Source: Sclerotinia nivalis
Lineage: Eukaryota; Ascomycota; Leotiomycetes; Helotiales; Sclerotiniaceae
Assembly (NCBI GenBank): GCA_029531795.1
Contig: JAPEIS010000001.1
Span: 2,480,001 to 2,544,000 of the forward strand
Direction of reading: 5' to 3'
DNA: 64,000 bases
Position numbers and translations under genes: made by a program. A model generated the notes under the pieces. The model was not told the origin of the DNA and ran no database searches. It saw only the letters and a program-made list of their open reading frames with translations. How positions within the stretch are numbered: position 1 is the first letter of the stretch; the number at the start of each line of letters is the position of its first letter. Positions 36,706 through 46,368 of the stretch are shown here, piece by piece.

Positions 36706-39240
36706 ATGCCTCACAAAGACCGCGATAACGATCCTGAGGTCGAAGACGAACAAATCTCACCGGAGAAGCTGCGTCACAGGTCTTCCAAAAGTGTCAGAGA
36801 TCCAAATCGAAAGCACAAATCAAGATCGAGAGCCATAGACCCTGAAACGGGAGAGCCTGTCAAGTCATCTCATCGTCGGAAGAAGGATAAAATAAAGGAC
36901 GAGAAAAGCGAAGGAATGTCGGAAGTGACAACTACTACAATGGCGGATGTTGTTCCTGAGCTCTCGAGGACTTCCTCTACGCCAGGTACATCATCCTACC
37001 CAACTTTCAATAAAAACTACAGTAAGGAGGCAGTAAATAGTTTTGTTTCTGAAAGGCCTTCAAAGTCGAAGACTGCACCTTACACACCAGAAGCTACAGA
37101 TATCGACTCCGAGAAGCATAAATCGCAATCTACAGAGAATCTAAGACGAGCAGCTTCCACAAAAAGCAGGCCACCGAGTCCACCAGATACTGAATTTACA
37201 CACCGACAGAAGTCTACATCTTCAAGGATGAACAAGGTCAGGGAGGAGGGTTCCGAAATGTCCTCCAGGCCCAGTTCCCGAAGTTCGGAACACCGAAAGT
37301 CATCCAGGAAGGAGAAAGAGGACCGGTCCACAATATCTTCAAAATCTAGACCAACAAAGACTGGCACGCCACCCATGCGGACATCAAGTTCAAGATCTTC
37401 AAGGACCGAGAGGTACGATGAGGATGACGACTCCAATGTCACATCGGTGGCAGGCAAACGTCAACCGCAACCTACATCCCGTCGCAGGCCTACACATATT
37501 GACACGGATTCCTCCCCAGCGTCGGCACAGGATTCTTCACCAAAAACCCCGACCCAGACTCCGCAATTCCCTCCTCCTGGTGCGGCTGATATAAAATCTA
37601 TCCCATCTCCTTATATGCATTTTGATGCATCCTCTGTTAAATCTAGTGTGTATGGCTCTCCACGTCCTCCTCCACCACCCCCTCCCCCGAATTTACCATT
37701 AAACATCCCTAGCGTTGATTACCTCCTCCAGAATGGCGGACTGGTTCGTCCGGTTCCCAAGACTTTACTCTCCACCTCGTCCCATTCCTCTCCTCCCGCG
37801 GAAATACAGAAGATATTTGGGCCATACTTCAACATCCTGGACCAATACGAAACAGTCCTCAACAAGAGTGGATCACTTGCCGTTGCTACAGGATATCGCT
37901 CCGTTGCGAGGAGATTGCTCGATCGCTTGGAAAATGTTTTTGCCAGAGATCTATCATCTGATGGTTGCTTGTGTGTTATGTGCCAGGATTTAGATCTTGA
38001 TTCTCACGAGGGAAGTAGAGGTCTCTCATGGGGAGAGGTTTTGGAATGGGTTAGTGGTCGACGTGAACTTCCTGAGTGGCCTGCTTTCGACTTCTCGGCG
38101 CTCGGTTCGAAATCAGTTGATGATCTAGCTGGTCTTGGTATATCAGGTCATCACAGGCCCGGATCGCCTATCAAGATTGACCCTGATGTTGCAGATGAAT
38201 TCCGCGAACACTATCTACGACAATCGATAAAAACAAAAGCTTCTGTTGACAAATGGCTCTCGAGTTGTCCTGAGACGACATCTGCACCTCCTCAAGAGGT
38301 CGACGATGAAACTCTTTCGTTTGCTATACTGACTCATCTCAACCATCATGATCGACCTCTCTTTAACGCTTTGCTTACTGGCTCTACTACACTACAGCCC
38401 GTCTCACGAGCACCTACTCCCATGCGAAAGCCACGCTCGGATTTTATGATAAAAACTGTACAGTCTATGCAGAGATTGTATCGATTGCCACTTCCCCCAC
38501 GAGATCCAGAGGTTGCTATATACTTGCTAAAGAACCCTCATATTCACAATCTTCTCGCAACTATATCTGGCATTGCACCATCCGAGTGGGAAATCTTGAT
38601 ATCTGGTCGATTTGATGGATTCTTATGGTCCGGAGCTGATAACGAAGTTATCGATGAATTTCCCTCTCGTGGCCCCACGCCAAATGGCTACCGAGGACCA
38701 TCACCTGTAGTGAGAGGCCCATCTCGTAACAATACCCCATTTTCGCCTCGGTCAGCAAGTTATGGTTCTCGTGGCCCTACACCATCTCAACAGTACAGAC
38801 ATCCAGTCTCTAACGATGAAGAGATGGAAATCGCAGTCCTGGCTGAAATAGAGCGTGAGATATATGTAGGAATGGAGGCTCTTGAGGATGCCTTCGAAGG
38901 TTTACATCGAAAGGCTGAAGCTGTTCGCAAAGCTCTTCGTGAACGTGGTGTCGGATTGACAATGGTAGCAGAGTCGAGACGAACAAGTCGTCCCGAGATC
39001 ATTGTTGGTACTCCTGGTCCTTACTCAGCAGGTTTGGGACCAGGATACGAGAGACCAAGTTGGGCTGAAGGGGGCAGCGAGTTTATGAGTGAGGCTGATT
39101 GGGATGAAGATGAAATGCAGAGTGAATTGGCACCAGATGATTCTGCGAGTAACATCAGCAGTTCAAGACACAGACGACCCAAACGAAGAAATGAAAGACG
39201 AACACCGGCATTGGTTGAAGAGGATGAAGATGAGGGTTGA
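36706..39240 (+). CDS. conserved-looking protein of unknown function
   Basis: A single exon of 844 residues; the ATG at 36706 was chosen because the longer frame opens on GTG. The first 300 residues are disordered and Ser/Arg/Lys-rich (SSKSVRDPNRKHKSRSR), with a polyproline stretch (PRPPPPPPPP, about 325). A folded-looking region spans about 360-490 (IFGPYFNILDQYETVL, ARRLLDRLENVFARDL), with a CLCVMC cysteine pair followed by a Trp-rich segment (SWGEVLEWVSG, LPEWPAF). A second helical block at about 530-660 ends in SEWEILISGRFDGFLW. A C-terminal heptad-like helix (EMEIAVLAEIEREIYVGMEA) precedes an acidic/basic tail. I do not recognise the family. Basic patches and low complexity suggest a nuclear or scaffold role, which is inference only. 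Confidence 0.85.
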   Translation: MPHKDRDNDPEVEDEQISPEKLRHRSSKSVRDPNRKHKSRSRAIDPETGEPVKSSHRRKKDKIKDEKSEGMSEVTTTTMADVVPELSRTSSTPGTSSYPTFNKNYSKEAVNSFVSERPSKSKTAPYTPEATDIDSEKHKSQSTENLRRAASTKSRPPSPPDTEFTHRQKSTSSRMNKVREEGSEMSSRPSSRSSEHRKSSRKEKEDRSTISSKSRPTKTGTPPMRTSSSRSSRTERYDEDDDSNVTSVAGKRQPQPTSRRRPTHIDTDSSPASAQDSSPKTPTQTPQFPPPGAADIKSIPSPYMHFDASSVKSSVYGSPRPPPPPPPPNLPLNIPSVDYLLQNGGLVRPVPKTLLSTSSHSSPPAEIQKIFGPYFNILDQYETVLNKSGSLAVATGYRSVARRLLDRLENVFARDLSSDGCLCVMCQDLDLDSHEGSRGLSWGEVLEWVSGRRELPEWPAFDFSALGSKSVDDLAGLGISGHHRPGSPIKIDPDVADEFREHYLRQSIKTKASVDKWLSSCPETTSAPPQEVDDETLSFAILTHLNHHDRPLFNALLTGSTTLQPVSRAPTPMRKPRSDFMIKTVQSMQRLYRLPLPPRDPEVAIYLLKNPHIHNLLATISGIAPSEWEILISGRFDGFLWSGADNEVIDEFPSRGPTPNGYRGPSPVVRGPSRNNTPFSPRSASYGSRGPTPSQQYRHPVSNDEEMEIAVLAEIEREIYVGMEALEDAFEGLHRKAEAVRKALRERGVGLTMVAESRRTSRPEIIVGTPGPYSAGLGPGYERPSWAEGGSEFMSEADWDEDEMQSELAPDDSASNISSSRHRRPKRRNERRTPALVEEDEDEG

Positions 39241-41523
39241 AACCAACACATCTTTTCACCATCATGAATGCGATATTATTGAAGATATGAAAATGATGAG
39301 ATTATGAGATGGGGCTCCTACAGAGACGGATGAAATGAGATTACGATTTGTTATGAAATGATATCCTACCTACAGCGATAGTACCAACATGGAAGATTAC
39401 GGCATATGAGGAAGGTTGTTGCGAGCTATAGAACGACTAGTGGTTCTGCATCTGGAAAGGACATTATTACTCTGTTTAACTGGATATCTTGTGGTTTTAT
39501 AGGCAGACAGGCAGCTTGCAATGTGCAGATTCAATTGCATGCAGTGTGGAAATTGGAATTGGATGATGTGATACCGATCAATTAATGGACATAGAAAATA
39601 GCATAGCAATGATATCATAACAGTACCTCTAAACCGCAGCTCGAAATAGAATAATCCCGTGCTTTCCCAGTATGACTTTCCCCATATTATTAGGATCCTC
39701 CCGCGCGCTAAAGGATTCAGGCAGTCAGTTCCTATCACTTTTTCGTATCCACTCTCTCCCTAACTACAACACTACAGAAGCAACCATCTTTCATATGGCT
39801 TACCGCCAAGGTGGGCGCTTCTCATGCTGGAATCGTGGTGGAGGCACTAATGAGAGTGCGAGATTTTAAGGGCGGTAAGTCTGGTTTATGGAGCGGAAGC
39901 TGGATGTGGTGTGTGAGGTTGGGAGTTGGGGGATGGGGAAGGGGGAAGGGGAAGGGGAAGAGGAAGAGGAAGAGGAAGAGAGGGATGGGGAAGGGGAAGG
40001 GGAAGAGAGGGATGGGAGGTGGGAAGGGAGATGGGAGATGGGAGATGGGAGATGGGAGATGGGAGATGGGAGATGGGAGATGTGAGGAATTGGGTTGAGG
40101 TTAGGGTTTGGGGTTAGGTTTTGGGTGGGTGAGTGAATGAATGAATGAGTGATTTGATGGATTGATATGAACATAATAGTACTCTGGGTAGCTAATGATA
40201 TAGGATAGGTAGATACTAGATATTAGATACACATCTTTCCCCTTACCATTCACAACAAGATATAATATAATATCATTTGGTGAATCATCAAATGGAGAAT
40301 GAGAGACGATAATCACCAATATCCCACCTTCCAAGTTAGGATGCATTGAATGAATGAATGAATGAATACCTAAATAAATAGGGATCAGATTACAAGGCAA
40401 CGAAGCGGCAAATATAATACTTACGCAAGGGAATTCAAGAGAATGGAATGAATAAATCCATTTTTCTACATCCTGTAGATCTGTAGATTTATCTAAGGAT
40501 CCCTCTAAAAATCCCTCTAAACCTCACTTCTACCCGCTAGAACCTAGAACCTAGGACCTAGAGCCTAGAAAATCCAAGACATAGATTGTGATTGTGATAT
40601 GGATTGTGATTGTGATTGTGGCTGTCTAACATTTTCACTTGGTGGAATTGTGGAATTGTGGAATTGGGGCTTTGCTTTTCTTTTTTGTGTGTGTGTGTGT
40701 TTCTTGATTTATTTCTTATTTCTCGTTTTTTGGTTTCTTGTTTATGAATTTGATGAATATCAGTGGATGATAATTACTAGGCAGTTAGTTGTTGGTTGTG
40801 AGGCTGGAGCTGGAGATTCATAGCTAGGTAGTTGGTTTGGTTGAGAGGAAATAGGAATGGCGATTAAGGATACTTATTTATATATCATCGGATTCCCATT
40901 TCATTTTTCTTCCTGCTCTTTTTTCCCTTTTGTTTTGTGCTTTTGTTTTTCCTGGCTTGATTTCTGCTGTTGTTGGTCGGTTTTGGATGTGGATTTCTAA
41001 CTGATTGAGTTCTGTCTTGGTTTTAAGCTCTTTGTTTCTCATATCATACCATATCATCTTAACTCTCCCATTTCAATCATCTCACCCTTCTTCATATCCT
41101 TACGCGCGCGGACATATTTTTATTTCTCCTCTTTACGATCCTGGGTGAATGCGTGCGGGTTATTTACCAACCTAGGTACCCACAAGCTTTTCATTCATTC
41201 CATTCCATTCCATTCCTCGGATCCTTTTCCGGAGACTTTTGAAAGACACACAGACTACCTTTCTTATCAACTGGAATGCACCATGGGAGTGAATGGTGAT
41301 TTGTAGCGTGTTATTGACATCATTTCTACTTCCCCTCTACAATTCACAGTATCTCTATTTTCATCTCTATCTTACTCAATGAGAGAGGAGGAGAACTGAA
41401 ATAGACATACAGACGGACTATCTTTTTGGAAAGTACTAGTCTGTTTGAATATAAATACTAGGTACTCGTAAATCAATCATCCTATATTCTCGTCTGATCT
41501 CCTGACCCAAACCTTACTTCAAC
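39241..41523. other. intergenic, repeat-rich
   Basis: 2.3 kb between two same-strand genes. It has a G/A-rich compound minisatellite (39936-40081), GAAT repeats (40346-40371), CTAGAAC-type repeats (40538-40569), a GATTGT run (40586-40620) and a GT run (40688-40701). The AT-rich and CT-rich 40900-41520 part probably contains the methyltransferase promoter. Open frames here are repeat artefacts. Confidence 0.6.
39936..40081. repeat. purine minisatellite, GGGGAA/GAGGAA then GGGAGAT
   Basis: GGGGAA and GAGGAA units (39936-40020) run directly into about eight 7-bp GGGAGAT units (40026-40081). The strand asymmetry (all purine plus T) could favour unusual DNA structure. Confidence 0.9.
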
Positions 41524-42682
41524 ATGGGTTTACGAGTTGCACAAAGTATGTATTATTCAATCCATCCATCCATCCGATCCCAATTCAATCCGAATTCCAA
41601 ACCATCACAAATAACCCACCCATCTAACAAAACCACCAGTCTGCGGCCTCTGGTTCTGGCTAGCCTTCGCCTTCTTCCTCTTCGTAATCTTCCACCAATC
41701 TGACATCATCCTCCCCTCACCTTCTATCCATCTCGATCCAAAGCTCCATACCCCTAGCCCTTCCCCCCTCAAACCCCTCTCAACCTTTGAACGAATGGCC
41801 CGCTCCGAATCCGCCTGGCGCACCTCCGTACATTCCCGTCATGAAATGGCCGCCAAACATCCCTCTTACCCACAGATCCCCCTTTTTCCAGCCCAAAAAC
41901 TATCTGATTTCTCCAAGACACCTTATACGATATGGGATTTTTTTCCTGCGTCGTGGACGTGTCCGCATGATATACAGCGAGTGGGACGATTAGGCGATGG
42001 AGGAAAATGGGTTTGCGGTATGAGTCTATATGAAAAACAAAAATCATCTACTCCCAAATCCGCCTCCAATAAGAAATCAACCAAAGGAGAAGAAAAACAA
42101 GAAAAAGAAAACGAAGATGGAATAATCATCTACAGTTTCGGTGTCAACGACGAATCAACCTTTGAAGAAGAAATGCTCTCCCGAATCCCCACCTCCCAAA
42201 TCCACGCCTACGATTTCTCCGTCACGAAATTCGGTCCTCAACTTTCTCCCGCCTATGCCTCTCGAGCTCACTTTCTCAAGTACGGTTTGGGATCCACAGA
42301 TATACCTTCCAAAACACCCCCTTTTTATACGCTCCAAACACTCATGAAGCAGAATAACCACACTTACATTGATATTCTCAAGATCGACATTGAAGGATCT
42401 GAATACACGGCTTTGGATTCGTTTATGGATTTTCATCAACAGGAAGGTAAATTACCGGTTGGTCAGGTGATGATTGAGTTACATTTGGTGGATGATGAAC
42501 ATGTGCATTTTGAGCGGTTTTTGAAATGGTGGGAACGGCTTGAGGGGTTTGGTATGAGACCGACTTGGTTTGAGACGAATTTGTTGGCCGTTACGTTGGG
42601 AGAGGGGAAGACGGATCCCAGGTGTGTGGAGTATGTTTGGGTTAATGTGAGGGATGAGAGGAGTGTTTTGTTGGGGGAGTAG
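41524..42682 (+). CDS. type II membrane methyltransferase, FkbM/METTL24-like
   Basis: Two exons, 41524-41545 and 41640-42682, joined by a 94-bp intron (GTATGT donor, CACCAG acceptor, phase 1), give 354 residues. The first exon is only 22 nt (MGLRVAQ). The junction completes a single membrane helix, residues 8-25 (ICGLWFWLAFAFFLFVIF), typical of a type II Golgi/ER membrane protein. The lumenal domain shows DGGKWVCG, then IIYSFGVNDESTFE, an acidic HAYDFSVTKF motif (SAM-binding strand) and the FkbM-like ILKIDIEGSEYTAL, followed by QVMIELHL. Family knowledge: METTL24/Methyltransf_21-type enzymes use SAM on largely unknown substrates. A Lys/Glu-rich insertion (residues about 135-160) interrupts the core and is probably a surface loop. 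The splice model is strongly supported by frame and hydrophobicity. Confidence 0.87.
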
Positions 42683-43091
42683 AGGGGATTGGATATTGTG
42701 ATAGAGACGCAGAGAGGCTGGCCTTTCTGTCTCGGGAATCTTGCTGTAGATGTAGCAAATGTATGGTTTTGGGTATGGTACATAGGAAATCTGGTCGGTT
42801 GGTTGGTTGGTTAGGACGGCAAAAGAAAGACAGACCTGTAAAGGAAATGAAGAATATTACATATAAAGACACGCCAAGCGGGGAAATATTGTGTGGTAGA
42901 CTGCGTGCCTTGAACGCATCAAAAGATTTTCTAGCCATTGAGTTCTATCGAAGCATAGGAAAATAATTCTACGGAAAACTATATCCGAATGTCCTTATAA
43001 CAACAATAATGAAACCAAAAAACCACCAACCGAAATTCTCATGCTCAAACGACAAGTACCTTACAACAATTCAATCACCTACCTCATCTAT
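42683..43091. other. convergent intergenic spacer
   Basis: A 409-bp spacer between the 3' ends of the methyltransferase and the reductase. It holds a GGTT x4 run near 42795-42812 and nothing else recognisable. Confidence 0.6.
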
Positions 43092-44221
43092 TCACAACAT
43101 CTTCTTCCCATCCCCATCGCTCCTCCCCCTCACCAACCTCTCCAACCTCCTCAACCCAAACATCCCAGGCAGGACTAAATCAAAAAACCAACTCCCCACC
43201 CAATTCCTCGCAAACCAAACAATCCACGTCTTATTTCCCCTCCACATTGTCCTCACTCCCCCTCTCACGACCGCATCCACTACCCCCTTCGCATATTCCG
43301 CATTGGGCATTGAGCCTGCACTCTGAGAATGAGTTACTCTTGTTTGGAATTCATCTTCGATTTCGAGGTAGAGGGATGAGGGGGGTAATGCGCGCGGCGT
43401 ACGGGCGATGTTTGATTGGACGCCGCCTGTTACGACGACCATTACGCGGACGGAGAAGGGTGCGAGTTCGAGGCGGAGAGTACGGGAATAGGCGTGTAGG
43501 GCGGCTTTGGAGGCGTTGTATACGCTGCCGAAGACGTAGGGGAGGATCTGTAGAGATTAGGGTTAGAATGTTCTTGTCCGGAAGGAATGAGAGATGTGAG
43601 ATATTGAATGGAAGGAATGGGATGAACGTACTGCGGCTAAACTACCAATATTGACAATGAGCCCTTTTCGTTTGATCAATAGAGGTGTAAAGACCTGGCA
43701 CATAGCCATGACGGCAAAAACATTCGTTTCGAAACAATGTCTCGCATCGTCCAAATCTACATCCAGAGCAGGCATCGTACAATTTCTTCCCCTACAACCC
43801 AATACATCAGCACCACATCTCCAACCCCATCTCACCACACATCCTCTTCCCCCCCTTCCCAAAAGATCCATTCCTACTCACGCATTATTAACCAGAACAT
43901 CCAAACCCGCAATCACCCCGCTCTCAATCCAGCCCTCTACATCCGTCTTCGCCTCCTCAATACTCCTCCCATCCGTAACATCTAGACTCAAGGTCCTAAT
44001 ACCCAATTCCTTCAAATCATCTATTTTAGACGCGGAACGCGCGCTGGCAATGACTATGTAGCCGCGCGAATGGAAATCCAGAGCGAGCGAATGTCCGATT
44101 CCGCCTGCTGTGCAACTGGGGGGTTGGTGGGTTAGTCGAAAGAAGGAGGTAGAGGAAGGAGGTAGAGGAAGGAGGGGGAGTGGTACCCGGTGATTAGGAC
44201 GGTTTTCTGGGAGGTGGTCAT
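43092..44221 (-). CDS. short-chain dehydrogenase/reductase, AYR1-like
   Basis: Four exons: 44221-44187, 44115-43882, 43791-43632 and 43547-43092 (294 aa); introns are 71, 90 and 84 bp. SDR motifs: cofactor loop TGCTAGGIG (split by intron 1), LDVT, NNAG (split by intron 2), NIGSLAA with the catalytic Ser, and YNASK with catalytic Tyr and Lys. The TGCxxGGIG form, FETNVFAVMAMCQ and the C-terminal hydrophobic end (WFFDLVLPGMFG) fit the NADPH-dependent 1-acyldihydroxyacetone-phosphate reductase (Ayr1) group, which acts at lipid droplets/ER in phosphatidic acid synthesis. The substrate is inferred from similarity only; related fungal SDRs can act on other lipids or secondary metabolites. The first exon has only 11 codons plus two bases, so simple ORF finding misses it. 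Confidence 0.88.
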
Positions 44222-44823
44222 GGTGTTGTTAATTAGATTAGTATGGTGTGTTGTTGGTGAAGGTTGAAGGTGCAATGCAATGCAATGCAATTGCGGATGA
44301 AGAACTTCTCTGTGGAGAATCGTGAAGTGGAATGGAGCGGAATGTAGCGCTAAAGACTACTCTAAGAAAGGAAGGGCGAGAATAGGAAGCAAGGAGATGG
44401 AGCTTTTACAGAAAAGGGAAACAACGATACTACCTTACGCCAAACGGATATCTTAATATGAAGCTTGGACTTGTACGAAGCTCGAAGCTTGTAGATAAGA
44501 AAGATTGGGGGTTTCGTGTTTCTGCTTACCTATTGTACGAGTAGCTCGGTATTTACCTAGGTATGCAAGGTGCCATCATCAATCAATAATTGTTTTCTGG
44601 TGATAATTATTTTTTAACATTTCAAGTCTGACGTCTAGGGTAAGAGTTGATATCTCTAAACGCCCATTATCTAATCTCTAGATACAAAAATATGTAATGT
44701 AAATATACAACTCGTAAAAGAAAGCAAAAACGCTTTCAATTTGCAATTATATGCAATTTCCATAATGTATATCCAACGCCAATAACATGCTATCCAAAAC
44801 CAAATCCATTAACCATAACTAAA
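44222..44823. other. intergenic, short
   Basis: Promoter side of the reductase, and 3' flank of the acyltransferase-3 gene on the same strand. It contains a GCAAT x4 run (44271-44291). No gene seen. Confidence 0.6.
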
Positions 44824-46368
44824 CTAAAATTGGGTATTTCCCCTTCTGGGACTTTCACTATCCTTATCCATCAAACATTTACTCTCAAGCCACCTCGCAA
44901 ATTTCGTCGAGGGTACATCGATTCCCCTCCAAAACACATCTGCTGTCCACAATATGAACGGTCCATAAATCAATAATCCTGCCGCCCAAACACCATGTCT
45001 ACCTAAGAAAGAACCTTTTCCAATTGTCCGTTCAAACAGCGGTGCGAAGAACGGCTCGAGGATCGTAAGGCAGAGGTTGTGGGTTAGATAGAGGGCATAT
45101 GATATATTGCCTAGATATTGAGCAAGTGGTAGGTTGAAAAGAGATTGTAAGCTGGGGAGTTGAGTGCATGCTAGTACTATTTGGAAGGCCGCGAGACAAA
45201 ACCAAACTCTTTGGCCTTTATAGGGCTTCGGAGTGTGTGCGTCGAGGATTGAGAGAAGAGGAACTTCCTCCACATGGCTGTTTGTCCATGAGGAAATATA
45301 GAGACCGCATATGAGATTGAGAATCCAGAAGGCCTTGATGAAAATGTTTTTGTTATAGGTTGTACTGGGATTTGTGGTATCGAACGCTGTAGCAATAGGG
45401 GATTCTGCCTTTTTGTCGTCGAATTCCGTGGTGGGAAGAATGGGAGAGGATTCAGGAGAGTTGGATGGTGTTGAATTGTATGATTGAAGGAGTGTGACTT
45501 CGGCAATGAACATTCCGCCTAAAAATTCAACCGTGTGTAATTGTGCGCTCCAGAAACAGAACGACATAATACACGCTAGAATCAGGAGTCGCATATTTAT
45601 GCGAGCATGAGAAAGCCCAAGTATAACAATAAACAGAAGCATTGATTGTGCGAATTCCACGGGAATGGTCCATAGGGCTGGATTGTAGCGTGGCATGGGC
45701 CAAGAAGGGTCGTCCCATCTCCAGGATGCTTGTGAAAGTTGCCAGCAAGTTTCATACCAATTTCCAATCTGAGCGGTAAGTGACGATAAAGGAAAGCCGT
45801 ATCGAGCTTCGGAGAATCCATAATAGACGGCTATAGACATGATAAAGAGTGTTATAAAGGAAGGTAAGAAAAGACGAACTGCGCGGCGGAAAACGGATGA
45901 AGATAGTGTAGATGCGAGTGCCGAATATTGTTCAGAATGTATTTGTTTCAAAGGTTTGTAGGTAAGGACGAATCCAGAAATAATGAAGAATATATGTACC
46001 ATTGGTCTGGCAGAATATAATACTCGAATAAATGGAAGTTGTATAGGTGATGAAGGCGCCCCATCTTCGTAAAGTCCATATGGCTCAGTCCACCATCCAA
46101 TATTCTCCTCAGTATAATGTCCCATAAATACGATGAACGAAGCCACTCCTCGCAGACCATCGAGATATGAAGTAGGGTGTAACTTTTGCATCTTTGGCGA
46201 ACCGGGTCGTATCGTTCTTCGTTGTAAAAAACTTGGTATACATCCATATGCGAGCTTTTGAAATAGGCGTTTTCCTGAACTCAAGAGGACCGTATAATCC
46301 GAATTCTGCGAATCTGTTTCCATTATCGCCCAGACCATTTGGGGTCTATATCCCTTGGCTACCATCAT
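44824..46368 (-). CDS. acyltransferase-3 family integral membrane O-acyltransferase
   Basis: A single exon of 514 residues (499 from the inner ATG at 46323, METDSQNS; I cannot decide between them). After a short polar N-terminus comes the family start motif SYLDGLRGVASFIVFMGHYTEE, whose His is the conserved catalytic residue, then PFIRVLYSARPMVHIFFIISGFVLTYK, including the F-x-I-S-G-F motif. Ten or so membrane helices follow, and the protein ends with GNISYALYLTHNLCL near the last helices. Family knowledge: acyltransferase-3 proteins move acyl groups onto sugars, sterols or secondary metabolites. In filamentous fungi many such genes have unknown substrates. No biosynthetic partner genes lie nearby, so no pathway is assigned. 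It begins 3.4 kb from MET3. Confidence 0.88.
   Translation of the reverse strand: MMVAKGYRPQMVWAIMETDSQNSDYTVLLSSGKRLFQKLAYGCIPSFLQRRTIRPGSPKMQKLHPTSYLDGLRGVASFIVFMGHYTEENIGWWTEPYGLYEDGAPSSPIQLPFIRVLYSARPMVHIFFIISGFVLTYKPLKQIHSEQYSALASTLSSSVFRRAVRLFLPSFITLFIMSIAVYYGFSEARYGFPLSSLTAQIGNWYETCWQLSQASWRWDDPSWPMPRYNPALWTIPVEFAQSMLLFIVILGLSHARINMRLLILACIMSFCFWSAQLHTVEFLGGMFIAEVTLLQSYNSTPSNSPESSPILPTTEFDDKKAESPIATAFDTTNPSTTYNKNIFIKAFWILNLICGLYISSWTNSHVEEVPLLSILDAHTPKPYKGQRVWFCLAAFQIVLACTQLPSLQSLFNLPLAQYLGNISYALYLTHNLCLTILEPFFAPLFERTIGKGSFLGRHGVWAAGLLIYGPFILWTADVFWRGIDVPSTKFARWLESKCLMDKDSESPRRGNTQF

Noticed and set aside
39811..40117. Gly/Lys/Arg-rich short frames on both strands
   Set aside because: Products of the GGGGAA and GGGAGAT minisatellites.
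40101..40400. Telomere-like GGTTAGG/GGGTTAGG phrase near 40096-40125
   Set aside because: Only two or three degenerate units, internal to the window; not a telomeric array.
42155..42783. Minus-strand frames opposite the methyltransferase
   Set aside because: Shadows of exon 2; the plus-strand exon carries the SAM-binding motifs.
43651..44061. 136-codon plus-strand frame
   Set aside because: Antisense to the AYR1-like reductase exons 2-3.
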